A DNA stretch of 64,000 nt from Atopsyche davidsoni (GCA_022113835.1 JAILWY010000013.1:16924501-16988500); one strand, 5' to 3'. Positions 48,373 through 59,945 are shown, numbered from the stretch's first letter. A program made the numbers and translations. The notes: generated from the letters alone by a model not told the origin.

Positions 48373-49145
48373 CCATGATCAAATTAAAAATATTCAACTT
48401 GATTGCTCACTGACGAATCTTAAATTATATTTAATATGTTGGTATGTGTAATCTGATATTATTTTCACTGTCAAATCAAGCTAAAATCAATATTTTAAAT
48501 GTGCATGTTCTTTTTTAAAAAATAATTTATACTAATATAGGGATATATTAATGAGTATTGAAACTGCTCTTTGACTAACACGGTTAAGTTTACATATTAG
48601 TTAGATAACTCTTATGATGAATAGAAACTGAAATAATTATTGTTTTCAAGCATATACAATATTAGTGTGTTCGCGTAAAAGCGTAGGGCCAGCCTGCCGG
48701 GGGAGGGGAGGGGCCGGCTGGCGGGAAGCTGTCTTTTTGCCTAATTGCTTTCATAACTTCTACCGCTTTTCCTGGCGTGTGAAGAAAACTTTCTGCCACT
48801 TTGTTTTAGTGCCTTGAATCCCTTGGGGTATGAGTCTTCTAATTGTGGTTATCTTTGAGATTATTTTTACGGTAATTAAAATAAAATCCCGAATCCACTT
48901 ATCCAATTTCAAATCTACAGGGTATTTGAAAGAGTATTGCAACTCAATTCATGTTTTTTTTTTCGAATAAATTATGTGTATTGTTCATAATTATTCATAA
49001 ACTGACTTCATTATTTTCGTAAATTTAACTGGCGATTTTTCCCGGATAAAATTAATTCTCTAAAATATTTTTTCATTCAACCTTTCATTGTATATTGTAC
49101 ATTTACAGCAATAGTCTCTATGTAAATTTATTTTTTAGCTGTCTG
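48373..49145. other. AT-rich stretch without a supported gene
   Basis: Nothing recognised apart from a small GC-rich patch at 48690-48735. Confidence 0.5.
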
Positions 49146-49530
49146 AGTCCACCGAGTGCGGTGGGCGAGGGCAGTGAGCGAGCGAATTGGGCTAGTGCAG
49201 GGAGAGAAATGCAGTGATGGAGTGCAGTGGGCAAACGCACCAAGTGAGTGCAGAAAGCTTGCGAAGCAAGTGCAACAAGTGAGTGCCAAAAGCTAAAGAA
49301 CCAAATACAGCGGGCGAATGCATTAAGTAAGTGCAGAGGGCTGGTGAAGTGAGTGCAGTGTACCAGGCATATGCACCAAGTGAGAACGGAGGGCCAGTGA
49401 AGTGAGTGCGGTCGACAAGTGACCCGGGCCTCTACTGCGGGTGCACCAAATGAGTGCAGAGGGCTACTGAAGCGAGTGCAATGGACAAGTGCCCCGGGCA
49501 CTTGCCCTGGCGAGTGAGGCAGGCAAGAGA
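49146..49530. repeat. Degenerate minisatellite (GAGTGCAG-type)
   Basis: Five imperfect repeats of ACCAAGTGAGTGCAGAGGGC-like text, starting near 49238, 49273, 49322, 49374 and 49445, so the period is irregular (35-71 bp). A 140-codon - strand frame covers it, but its His/Pro/Ser-rich peptide simply follows the repeat. Confidence 0.6.
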
Positions 49531-52170
49531 AATAAGACACATTAAACGACTTTGATGCGTGCCTTGAAAAATAAAAGATTAAAATTATTGTTTTTTAGCT
49601 ATCTTGAACACGCTGGAGATATAATTTCCTTAGAGTTGTACTATCCGCAGGCCTTCTACAGCCTGGCGGGGACTGTACGGGCCTGCAGAGGGCTCCTCAA
49701 ACATTACATCTCCGCCCTCTTAAAATACTCGTTTGTCGTTTGGCACAGTCCGAAAGCAAAACAGAGAAATCAATTCATATTATAAAAGTGGTTTTTTTTA
49801 TTAATTATATTTTAACCAATACTTTGATTAATCCAAATTTTAAATTAATCATTTATTTAAGACGTGATAGGAAAAAGTCGACACGAGGTTCGAAGATTTT
49901 ATTCATACAGTCAACTGACTACGTAAAACGTGTTTTAATATGGTGAGAAACACACGTCTGTGCTATGTTGCAAGAGGACCGTACGACCCGTTTATGAAAA
50001 TAAAAAGTAATAGATATCTGCAGTAATTACGATTCTACTCGAACACGGGCCTGTAATCGCTGAACTCTTCTGAATTCGATGAACTCTTCTCCTCGGGTGG
50101 GAAAAAAGTAATGATAAAACATCAAATATTCAGAAAATTGTTGCTCGGATGTATTACGCATCATTTGAGAATCTTCTGCGGATAATAGAAGTATAAGGCT
50201 TGAACTTCATATGCGATAATTTTTCACGGTAAGTATTACCCAAGGGTTTTTTCACTTATTTTCCCTGCCTTACACAATAATGTAAATAAAAAAATACATG
50301 CACGCTACCAACTTAGTCACACATTGCAAGCCCCACAACCTTCGCTCAGGATTAAGGGATAGCCACACACCATACTATAACCTTAGCCATAAGAACTATT
50401 GTAAATCTACCTAATTAAAAATGAAAGAATCTTGAAATTTGTTTTTTACCAGTAAGTATTTTTTGGCAATACAATTATAAATATATTAAAATAATAATAA
50501 ATTATAGCCTACATCCTGCGTTTACGCAGATGGATGAGGGTACTAAATCGTATTCGGTGTTGCAAGTAAATGTTGGCAGACAATTCAAAAGCTATATTTT
50601 AATAATTTCTTATTACCGTATTCTATACCGTTTCTAGTTACAAAAGTTTCTATCGATCTATACGTGTATGAATGTGTTGTTCCTTCCCGTTGTCTGGCGC
50701 ACATGTCGTTGGCTTACGTTTATTTGCTGCAATGTACTGGGTTATTGCGCTAATTATTAAAAACAGGGAAAATGAGATATATTAAAAACCCTTTCTGCAA
50801 CTATCGAATTAACAAAACATAACAAACCTCACATCTGTTCCGGCTATTTCAACAATTACATACTAATTTTCCTTGCTGTGTGCATATTTTGTAATTATTT
50901 TAATTGATCATAAAATTTACTCAATAAAAATCAAAACTTATCGATTAAAAAAGACATCGAGTAACCGCCGAGTCGATCCTGCGCGGACGGCGCTCCCTGA
51001 GTCGGTTCCCACGAAGGTTTATTGCAACGCAATCGCTCAGAGGCGCTCATTGTTTTGCCATATCCATAAGTCTTCGCTCACGGCCGACCCTCGGGGCCGA
51101 GCGGCGGCCGAAGTGCCATTTCATGTAGGGAAATTATATAAACTGGCGACCCCAAGATCGCGGGGCGCGGCGGGCACTCGCGCTGGCTCCTGTCCGGGGG
51201 CCTCGGCGGCCTTTATGCGTTTCCAGAACTTTCATCTGCGAACTCCATGTCATGCATTTAGAGTTTGCTGAGTGAGTGCGTATGCCTGTGGATGTGTACG
51301 CATATGGGTGTGTTTGTGTCCGAAAAGCTTTCATACAACTCTGTTTGAAACTAAAATAATTAAAAATTACGTTAACGCACCGGACAAGACAGTAATTATA
51401 TGAATATATCTACCAGCAGACTGTAGCAATTGAGAGAGCAGAGATTAAGTATTAGTGGAAATATATTTATGATTATTAAAAATGTTCTAAAGATTTCACT
51501 ATTAATTTATATTATTCCACAAAATAAAACAAAACGAATCAAACATTTTCGAATCTTTTCGTGATCGACTGCACCGTCGCTTCACTCGGTCCCGTGTCGC
51601 TTTACCGCCTTCTATAGCGCTGTATCTCTTTGTAGAAGCTTCCTTGGGCTTACCTTACACTAGCGTGTCTAGCTTCAGCCATCTGCGAATATTCTCGAAC
51701 ACTCCCGAAGCTGCACGAGCATCTGACGGCAATATACCCAAAGAACACAGCTCCCCGAACGATTGTTTCATCCCCCATTCCGCCCCTGCCGTTCACTGGA
51801 ATAGCGGTTTTTTATTTTACAAAATGGGACTATTGCCATATTGGAAAAACCATCATCATTTTTCCCGAGTTGTTTCGCCCCGACCTTCCCGCTCCCTTCC
51901 CTCTCCCCTCGGAACTCTGTCCTCCGCCGCTTCGCGAAGTCCGATTGTCGATTCCGGTCGTTTTGCAGAAAAAATAGAAACATATCGGAGATTTTATCCT
52001 CATTTTTGTGTCACTAGTTCACTGATTATAAATAACCAACAAATAGGCTCACTCAAAATAAATGCAAGCTTCTTGAGATTCTCCGGCAGGGCACTGAGAT
52101 CCGCTCAAAAGAGCGGATGTAAAAGAGCGTATTTCGAGGGGCGGCTCTGCTAGATGTTCGCCGTCGCAGA
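49531..52170. other. Long stretch without a supported gene
   Basis: Frames at 50873-51271 (132 codons) and 51644-52153 (169 codons, opened by a non-ATG codon) show no domain, signal peptide or repeat. The region is less AT-rich from about 50970 to 51250 and from 51560 to 52160, so an exon of an unknown gene is not excluded. Confidence 0.35.
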
Positions 52171-52172
52171 GC

Positions 52173-52229
52173 GGCGTGCTCGGCGTGCTCGGCGTGCTCG
52201 GCGTGCTCGGCGTGCTCGGCGTGCTCGGT
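52173..52229. repeat. 9-bp minisatellite, six units
   Basis: Six tandem CGGCGTGCT units inside a GC-rich island (about 52130-52460). Confidence 0.9.
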
Positions 52230-52696
52230 GGACGACCCCTGCGCCGGCTCACACTTCTGGCGCACGCTCTGCAGGCAGCGACCGGCCGAGAGTGCCTGGC
52301 GTCTCCGGACGCTCGGGTCGGTAGAGCGATCCCTTTAGTAAAAAAATCAAAATTTCAAATATTGAGCAGTGACTCTTAGCCATTGTCGATAATCTCCAAA
52401 AGTGAACATCGCTCGCCTGGGGAGTACCCCGCGAGCTCGCACCGACGCTCCGGCGGCCTTGCCGCTTTTGCATGCGAATTAAATGATGAGTAACTAATAT
52501 GTTTCTCAGGTGATAAAATTAAATGCGCGTTTGTTTTCTACGTTGTTTTAGTTTCTTATCTGATAAGCTTAATATTTGGGAGTATCGCAAGTTTAATTAC
52601 ACAGTCGTTATTTTGTTAACATATCAAATACTTTTCAGAATTTAGATAAACAATATATTGGATACAGTGCAATACTCGCGCACGTCTGTCGCGCTC

Positions 52697-52755
52697 CCCT
52701 CGTGCCCCGCGCCCCGTGCCCCGCGCCCCGTGCCCCGCGCCTCGTGCCCCGCGGA
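52697..52755. repeat. GC-rich short-unit repeat
   Basis: Alternating CCCCGCG and CCCCGTG words, about 7 bp each, in a GC-rich island about 0.4 kb upstream of the first UGT exon. Confidence 0.75.
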
Positions 52756-53140
52756 CCTTCGCCGCCAGCCCTAACGAAGCGACGCGAGTCAGATCGGTAG
52801 CGGATCGTCGCAGTCGCCGAGCGCGAAACTCGTTTCCGAAATTAACTCCGATGGATTTAAATATATACTATCAAATAATAATCGCGCAAATTTCAATTTG
52901 AAATTTCGCGACTGTAAAATCGTATGCAATGCGAGTTTTTTTAATTACGGGTGACATTAGTTTTCTACCACTGTTATAAATATCAGTCGGTGTTGCGTAT
53001 ATATTTTATTAATAAAAATATAAATAGTACTGTCAATCCATTAGATAATATTAATCCGCTGGGTATCAGATTCCACGTCGCCCGTGTTTTCCAGTCTCGC
53101 GGTGTCGTATCGGCACGAGCGCGTCAGTCGTCGCGGGAAG
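52756..53140. other. Region upstream of UGT exon 1a
   Basis: Presumed to hold the promoter and 5' UTR of exon 1a. A TATAAATA word lies at 52975, but no initiator at the usual 25-30 bp distance is convincing. No promoter call is made. Confidence 0.3.
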
Positions 53141-53977
53141 ATGCGCTCGTACGCGAGGACGGTGTGCGTTCTTTTCTGCTGTTCGCTATGCGGAATAGAC
53201 GGTTTGAAGATCTTGGGGCTGTTCTCCGGTACGAGTCACAGTCACCATATATTTTTGGAACGGTTCGTCGAACACTTGGTAGATAAAGGCCACAGCTTGA
53301 CCGTCGTGTCTCCTCATACCGGCGGAAGCAAAAAATGGCGCCACATAGAAATCGACGGATTCGCTACGCACCGAAAAGAAACGAGAGATCTGGCAGGTCT
53401 CGAAGACTTTAAAATACCCGAAAAGTTATTTCCCTTCCTATTGTGGATTTACTATCCGAAAATTGCGAAGCATAGTTGTGAAAAGATATCATCGAACCCG
53501 GATGTTCAAAATTTAGTGATAACGAAAGAAAAGTTCGACGCGATCCTCGTGGAGCAGCACCTGGGAGACTGCTGCTTCGGCATCGCTCACCTGCTGGACG
53601 CGCCGGTCGTGGCGGTCCAGACGAGCGGCCTGCTGCCCTGGAACCACGCGCACGCGGGCCAGCCCAACGAGCCGGCCTACATGCCGGCCCTCTTCCTGCA
53701 GCTGAGCCGCCGCATGAGCTTCCTGGAGCGGGTCGAGAACTACATCCACGTGGCACTGTTCACGTTCCTGCATCCCCTATTATTCTTGAAGCCCGAGAGA
53801 GAAATATTGGAGAGGAATTTCAATGCGACTCTACCTCCTCTAGAAAATATTCTCAGAAACACAAGTGCCATCCTAATAAACACTCACTTTTCGCTTAGCG
53901 GAGCCGTACCTCTCGTACCGGGAATCATCGAAGTCGGAGGCCTGCACGTGCAAGCAAAGGCGGTGGCCCTCGACCCG
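53141..53977 (+). CDS. UDP-glycosyltransferase, first exon 1a
   Basis: Encodes the N-terminal half (279 codons) of an insect UGT, an endoplasmic-reticulum enzyme that transfers a sugar from a UDP-sugar to small lipophilic acceptors such as plant toxins, pigments and insecticides. It starts MRSYARTVCVLFCCSLCG, a signal peptide. ILGLFSGTSHSHHIFLERF places the likely catalytic His at residues 33-36. GHSLTVVSPH follows, then LVEQHLGDCCFGIAHLLDAP and PWNHAHAGQPNEPAYMPALF. The exon ends GLHVQAKAVALDP at a phase-0 GTAAGT donor (53978). ATG 53141 is the first in-frame ATG and is followed by the signal peptide. The middle (about 53550-53740) is much more GC-rich than exons 1b and 1c. The donor-sugar half and membrane anchor must come from exons not in this window. 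Which acceptors it binds cannot be read from sequence. Confidence 0.9.
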
Positions 53978-54869
53978 GTAAGTCCATCTTGTCCTTCCAA
54001 CGCTCAAATTAAACTTAAGTTGACATTACAAGCTTAATAATACACCGCTGTGGGCCAACCGTTAAATATTATTTGTATATAAATACTGTACATATATTTC
54101 GTAAAGATAAAAAAAATTAATTCGCAGTCAGTCGATTACCTTCCATGTAGACAGCATAATTATTGAAATAAAAGAATATAAACTGTCCAAAATTATTCGA
54201 TTATTATTACTGACTGCGACAAATGAGTTTAATGTACAAGTGTGGTTAAGCCCCTCGAGAGCTAGAGAAGCGACCCGTCATTTTATCGTCTAAAATATAT
54301 TTATCCGGAAAAAATATTAAATAAAAATAAATTCCTTATGGAATGAAAAAAAAATATTGTACGAGATTAATAATTTCATCCAATCAGATCCAGAATCATT
54401 TAATTTGTTGTAAGGTTTTGCTGTTTAAAATACATAACATAAAAAACTAATAAACATCTAAAATGTTCAATGATTTTGAGCGCGCATGACTCGGGGACTG
54501 GCAGGGGCGGCGAGGACAAAGCCCGCGCATTGTTCCATTTCAATCCAATGTAATAATTTAATAATTTAAAATGGCTATTGAAAATTCATATGTAGAAATA
54601 TCTTACATATCTGCTGGAAACCAGTGTACTTAATTCTTATCTAACTAGAGTACTAATAAACTGTATACATAAAAGATCTGTCAAAGATAAGCGATGTATA
54701 AAAATATTTTTATACATAAAAATATATTCTATAAAGCTTGATTTCACCTACTCTACTTCTATATGTAAGATAATTTAATGCTACTGCAAATAATACTATG
54801 CCCGCCATCTTACGACAAACAGAATAAGTGAGACTCACGTGCATTCCGTGTAAATGGATTGAGTCTCTG
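53978..54869. other. Intronic or intergenic stretch after exon 1a
   Basis: AT-rich, with no UGT C-terminal exon and no recognisable element. Confidence 0.5.

Positions 54870-54871
<2 letters not shown>

Positions 54872-54960
<89 letters not shown>
54872..54960. repeat. (TA)n microsatellite
   Basis: About 44 TA units between UGT exons 1a and 1b, followed by interrupted TA text to about 55010. Confidence 0.95.
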
Positions 54961-54967
<7 letters not shown>

Positions 54968-55269
54968 TATATTTATAAATATATTTATATATATACATAT
55001 ATTTATATATACATACATACGAGCAAGTTTGTTGGTTTATATTTAGGCAAGTAGGCACGCCGCAGCCTCGCGGCGTAGCTATTGTTGGCGTCAGTACTTC
55101 CTGACGGACGATTGGCGAGTGACGATGAATCTGTTCCATTACTTTGGCGTCCGAGTCTGAAAAATACTATTTTTTTAATCCATTAGACATTTTTGAAAAA
55201 AAAATTGATTTTCATCATGAAGTATGCAGTGGTTTAACATTTTTAAGTGTGCACAAGGCTTACATAATT

Positions 55270-56106
55270 ATGAAGTGCGGCATTTTAGTTGCGGTTTTAG
55301 TGACATACCTCGCAGGAGTAAACTCATACAACATCCTCGGGCTATTTCCGCATCCAGGATTGAGTCACCACTACGTATTTGAACCGTTATTGGTGCGCTT
55401 GGCCGAGAGGGGACACAACTTGACAGTGGTGTCTCACTTTGCGCCTATGCAACGAAACAATGTCAGGTTCATCAGTATGGGGAACTTTCAGCACATGTAC
55501 AAGGAGATTGTGGATCTGAAAACATTCGATGAATCGTTGCACCGATTCGAGAGATTCGATCACGTAGCAGATATGCTGATGCTGATAGACATGGCCAATG
55601 GCATGTGCGATACCATCACAAAACTGCCGGAGGTCCGCGCTCTCGTAGACGGCGAGGAGCGGTTCGATGTCGTGCTGGTGGAGCAGTTCGTGAGTGACTG
55701 CGCCCTGGGAATCGCCCACATCCTGGGGGCCCCGGCGGTGGGTCTGCAGTCGCACGCCACGATGCCTTGGAACAATGCGAGATTCGGCAACCCCGATAAC
55801 CCGGCGTACATCCCGGACATATTTTTAAGAAAAAGTTCGCACATGTCATTTTTAGATCGCGTTGAAAATACGGTATTTTCGTTTATACATACGCAAGTGT
55901 ACAAATATTTCAGCACTCTCCCCGAGAGAGCAATCTTGCAAAGCAACTTGAACCGTAGTGTCCCCGCGCTGCACGAGCTGGGCGAGTCTCTGCGCGCACT
56001 GCTGTCCAACACGCACCACACGTGCAACGGCCTGCGTCCCCTGCACCCCGCCGTCAAGGAGGTCGGGGGGATCCATCTGAAAGAGAAGCCTTCCCCACTT
56101 GTCTCG
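55270..56106 (+). CDS. UDP-glycosyltransferase, first exon 1b
   Basis: Second UGT N-terminal exon, 279 codons, the same length as exon 1a. It starts MKCGILVAVLVTYLAGVNS (signal peptide), then YNILGLFPHPGLSHHYVFEP with the candidate catalytic His at 33/34. RGHNLTVVSHFAPM and VRFISMGNFQHMYKEIVDL follow, then VLVEQFVSDCALGIAHILGA, GLQSHATMPWNNARFGNPDN and AYIPDIFLRKSSHMSFLDRV. It ends VGGIHLKEKPSPLVS at a phase-0 GTAATT donor (56107). MKCG is the only ATG between the upstream stop and the signal peptide. It resembles exon 1c much more than 1a. Different acceptor-binding halves on one shared C-terminal half would give enzymes of different specificity; that is inference. Confidence 0.92.
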
Positions 56107-56363
56107 GTAATTATTTCCGACTTAAAAATTCAATGTACCTCATATGTCACAAAAGTGGCGGATCACTTAAAATGCCGGATATAACTTTTTAAAACCTAAA
56201 ACACATGTATCCTACTTTTTTTAGTTATAACGCTATATTTTACCGACAAACTCGATTAGCCTATATCAGGTCGAATAGTAGAGTTGCACTATCACTGAGT
56301 GTAGCAGTCGACCCCATAAAATATGATAAGCCTGTAATAAGTACATTTATCAATATTCATATA
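56107..56363. other. Stretch between exon 1b and the mariner
   Basis: Starts with the exon 1b splice donor. The rest has no recognisable feature. Confidence 0.45.
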
Positions 56364-56365
56364 TA

Positions 56366-57574
56366 CGAGAGTCGTTCGATGTATTTCCGGCCTAAAGAAG
56401 AAAACGCAACATTTTTAAAATTTTGACCATTTATTTTTCAACCTAGGTCCCTTCTATATTCTATTTTGGTCATGACTTCATCATTTGTGGTGAAGCGGCG
56501 TCCTCCGAGCCTTCAGGTTTGGGAACAGGAAAAAGTCACTGGTAGCCAAATCTGGCGAATATGGTGATTGGTCGACCAATTTGTAGCCTAAATGGCGTAA
56601 TTTTGCCATTGCAATGGCCGACTTGTGCGCCGGTGTGTTGTCTTGGTGAAAGAGCACTTTTTTTAGGGCCATTCCGGGGCGTTTTTTCTTCAGTTTGGCA
56701 TCGAAACAGTCCAATAACTGAGCGTAGTGCTTTCCAGTGGTGGTTTTACCCTTTTCTAAGTAGTCGATGTGAATAGTACTTTTTGCATCCCAAAAAACAG
56801 TCGCCATAACCTTTCCGGCCAATCGAGTCGTCTTCGCCTGCTTCGGCGGCGCTTCGCCGCTTTTTATCCACTGCTTCGACTGTTCATTGGTCTCCGGTGT
56901 GTAATAATATATCCACGTCTCATCGACGGTTACGAATCGGCGCCAAAAATCGGTCGGATTATGTTTTAAAATCGCCAGAAGCGTCTCCGAAGTGGTCACA
57001 CGTATGCGTTTTTGGTCGATAGTGAGCAAACACGGCACCCATCGCGCTGAGAGCTTGCACATATCCAAATTATTGTACACGATGTTGTGAACACAGTCCA
57101 AAAAAAAGTTTACAGCCTCTGCTAGCTCTCTGATTTTGATTCGGCGATCGGCCATAATGATATCATGGATTTTTTTATCATTTCTGACGTGGTGACGATA
57201 TTTGGCCCCCCCGGGCGGTCCTCATCATAAACACTCGTAAGACTACGAACAAATTCAGCTTTCCAAAACTTGACTATTTTTAACGATAGAACAGACTCCC
57301 TGTAAACAGAATCCAACTCAGCTTTGATTTCCGCATTGTTTTACCTTTTCAAATGAAGGCACTTAATCACCGAACGATACTCAATTTTTTGCATTTTTCA
57401 CAAATCGCAAAAGACGCTTCACGTTTATGGCTGCCAAAACAAAACTAAATGGTTTTTTTTGCTTCAAATTTGGACGTATGTCGTCTGAAGGATGGCAGAT
57501 GTTAAAAATTATAACAATTTTGCTCTAAGGTAACGCTATCTATGTTAGGGCGGGTATACCTCGAACCGCCTACG
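56366..57574 (-). mobile_element. Mariner transposon, complete outline, 1209 bp
   Basis: Imperfect terminal inverted repeats of about 30 bp. The left one starts CGAGAGTCGTTCGATGTAT; the right one, read inward, starts CGTAGGCGGTTCGAGGTAT. TA flanks both ends (56364-56365 and 57575-57576), the standard mariner target duplication. It contains a broken transposase on the - strand. It sits between UGT exons 1b and 1c, antisense to them, so it would be intronic if these exons belong to one locus. Confidence 0.9.
56430..57394 (-). pseudogene. Mariner transposase (DD34D), inactivated
   Basis: Starts MQKIEYRSVIKCLHLKR at 57394, then a stop, then AEIKAELDSVYRESVLSLKI of the helix-turn-helix region. 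A frameshift follows near 57165. The long frame 56481-57155 gives RKIRELAEAV-type text, FVTVDETWIYYYTPETNEQS with the first catalytic Asp, VLFHQDNTPAHKSAIAM with the second, and SPYSPDLATSDFFLFPNLK with the third; the last two are 34 residues apart. A final shift near 56490 moves GRRFTTNDEVMT and the end into another frame. All three acidic residues survive, but three lesions break the protein. Confidence 0.9.
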
Positions 57575-57576
57575 TA

Positions 57577-58693
57577 TATATATATGTATATTATATATGT
57601 ATTTTATTTAAAATATTGAAATATATACTAACATACATGGGAATGCCATCGGATTTTTTTGTATGTAACCATAATTATGAATGTAGTCTAATTCAAAATT
57701 TGAAAAAATCGTGATTATTGGTTAATTCACGTCACATTACTTGAAAGTAAATTGATTTACTTAATGTAATTTTTTCGAAATTGTCAAAAAATTATACATA
57801 GACTTGTTATTTCAACGATATAGGTTATCATATTATCGAAAATCACAATGAAATAAAAAATCAATTTTCGGAAAACAAATCTTTCGTCTAATAAAGTAAT
57901 ACCAAAAATATAACATCCATTTTTCACTACCAATAAGCCAGTAACGGAAGAAAAACATAAATATATGATGTGATTTCATTCCCTACATTCCTTCAGTTTT
58001 ACAGAAACATTTTATAAATCTCAAAACTCACAACGGAAATGTAACCGTAATTAAATATAAATTTATTTGCTTATTTAGAAGAAATTTCAAGTCATTGTTA
58101 TGTTCATGTCATTTTGTTAATTTTGAAAATGGCTTAAGTCAATTAAACCCACAAAACCACATTTGCGTATTGAATTTCACATTTATACTGAATTTTCATT
58201 ATTCAAGACTAAATTACAATTCTACACAATGCTGAAATATTTTTCAATAGGTTTAATCATAAAACATTAAATATCACGAAATAAGAAATATATGTATGTC
58301 ACATATTTAAATATATATATACATATATATTTAAATAATATATATATTTTTTTTTGCTTTATAAAAAATATTCGACGACTGCACGTTTTATAGGTTTTTT
58401 ATCTTTGAATTCAATACCTAAAGATAATATTTGATTTATCTTTTGAAATTTTAATTTATAGTTTGTAAAAGCGATCTAGCAAAAACGATTTGCGTCACCT
58501 GCAGTGGAAAATCTGTCACTTCCACTGAATTGTGCGCTGTACATGGCAAGGCTCGCAGTCCGAGAGAGTGCGATAAGAGCTCGCGATACTTTGATCGTGA
58601 TGAGATCGGCCATTTCGACTCCTCGTGTGGTGCTGGACACTAGAGATTACTTGAGCTTGCGCCGATTGCAATGCGTACTTAGAATAAAATAAA
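57577..58693. other. Region upstream of UGT exon 1c
   Basis: AT-rich. It contains repeat R-A copy 3 (58117-58298), a segment at about 57930-58010 similar to 31135-31200 inverted, and the 5' flank of exon 1c. No clear TATA/initiator pair was identified. Confidence 0.45.
58117..58298 (+). repeat. Dispersed repeat R-A, copy 3
   Basis: GAAAATGGCTTAAGTCAATT, GAATTTCACATTTATACTG, AATTTTCATTATTCAAGAC and AAATATCACGAAATAAGAAA line up in order with copy 1 at 2991-3187. Confidence 0.55.
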
Positions 58694-59536
58694 ATGAAGA
58701 CAGTGATTTTTTCGATCCTCTCAGTGAACTTTCTGCTCCAAGTGAACGGATACAAAATTTTGGGTCTTTTCCCGCATCCTGGAAAAAGTCATCATGACGT
58801 ATTTGAGCCGCTGCTGTTGAATTTAGCGAAAAGAGGACACGACCTGACGGTCATTTCCCATTTCGCCCCGCGCAATATATCTGAAAAGATAAAATACGTC
58901 AGCATGGGGAACTTTCAAAACATGTACAGAGAAATAGTGGATTTAAATGTGTTCGAATATAAAATGTTCGCTTTGGAAAGATACATCTTGCACTTGGAAG
59001 AGAAGCTCGCGTTGATGCGGCAGGCGGTTGAGATGTGTGAAACGATTTCCAGCTTGCCTGAAATTGATCGCATAATAAACAACCAAGTTCATTTCGACGT
59101 CGTTCTTGTCGAACAGTTCAACAGTGACTGCACTTTGGGGATCACGCACATGCTGGGAGCGCCCGCCGTGGGGCTTCAGTCCCACGTCAGAATGCCTTGG
59201 ACCAACGCGAGACTCGGCCATCCGGACAACCCCGCTTACGTTTCAAATATTTATTTGCCAAACGGGCCGCACATTCCGTTCTTGCGACGTGTAGAAAATA
59301 CGGTTTTTTATTTGGTGCATCCTCAACTGTTTTATTACTATGTGCAAATTCCGGAGCAAAAAATACTAGAAAAAATATATCAAACGTCTCTTCCTCCATT
59401 GAATGATATAGCAAAAACAATGAGCGCCATTCTATCAAATACCCACTACTCTCTGGATGGAGTAAAGCCTTTGCATCCCGGCTTTAAGGAAATCGGAGGA
59501 GTTCATCTGAAGCAGTCTCCTGCTCCGCTAACGCTG
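58694..59536 (+). CDS. UDP-glycosyltransferase, first exon 1c
   Basis: Third UGT N-terminal exon, 281 codons. It starts MKTVIFSILSVNFLLQVNG (signal peptide), then YKILGLFPHPGKSHHDVFEP with the candidate catalytic His at 33/34. RGHDLTVISHFAPR and IKYVSMGNFQNMYREIVDL follow, then DVVLVEQFNSDCTLGITHML, LQSHVRMPWTNARLGHPDNP and IPFLRRVENTVFYLVHPQLF. It ends IGGVHLKQSPAPLTL at a phase-0 GTACTT donor (59537). The donor is non-consensus after GT but lies at the homologous position. Reading on past it gives a short hydrophobic tail and a stop at 59582-59584, so a truncated unspliced product is formally possible. About 4.4 kb of window follow without a UGT C-terminal exon. Confidence 0.92.
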
Positions 59537-59900
59537 GTACTTCACACCTTTCTATACCTTTTAACACTACTCGTATCAATGTGATGTGGCGTAATGTCTG
59601 CTCCTCTTCTTTCCATCGCGACCATTAGCCTTAATCATCACTCAGTTTCCCTCAAGATTAGTAAATCTATTTTTTTTACAGTATTCTCCATACAAATATT
59701 TATTGACAGTATATTTCACGAAAGAAAATCCCCAAAAACAAATTGCATGTAACTCTTGAATCGTTGTCGTTTTTGAGAATTCTTTTAGCAATTATTTGTC
59801 AAGAAATTCAATATTTTTGACAGAGAGTACTTGGTGGAATTCCATTTTAATATTTTGAATAAAAATACTTGAGTGATTTTCCACATTTTTGTTTTTATTA

Positions 59901-59945
59901 GTGACCGGTTTCGCCAACCTTTCACGTTGGCATTATCAAACAGAG
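59901..59945 (-). ncRNA. Hammerhead-ribozyme-like core in PLE tail
   Basis: In - strand sense the core is TTTGATAAT, then stem II GCCAAC/GTTGGC (59931-59926 with 59918-59913, 7-nt loop), then GAAACCGGTCAC. GAAA and the GTC cleavage-type triplet match the hammerhead consensus. ACCGGT is self-complementary, so stem III could form between two copies. The catalytic CUGANGA is read as UUGAUAA: C3 is U and G8 is A. PLEs are known to carry hammerhead motifs. Activity of this version is unknown. Confidence 0.5.

Noticed and set aside
49118..49540. 140-codon His/Pro-rich - strand frame
   Set aside because: Coincides with the degenerate GAGTGCAG-type minisatellite and has no domain.
52975..52985. TATAAATA as promoter of UGT exon 1a
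   Set aside because: No initiator-like element 25-30 bp downstream, and TA-rich words are common here.
53409..53773. Long antisense frames (86-115 codons) over UGT exon 1a
   Set aside because: Shadows of the GC-rich coding strand. The sense frame has full UGT motifs.
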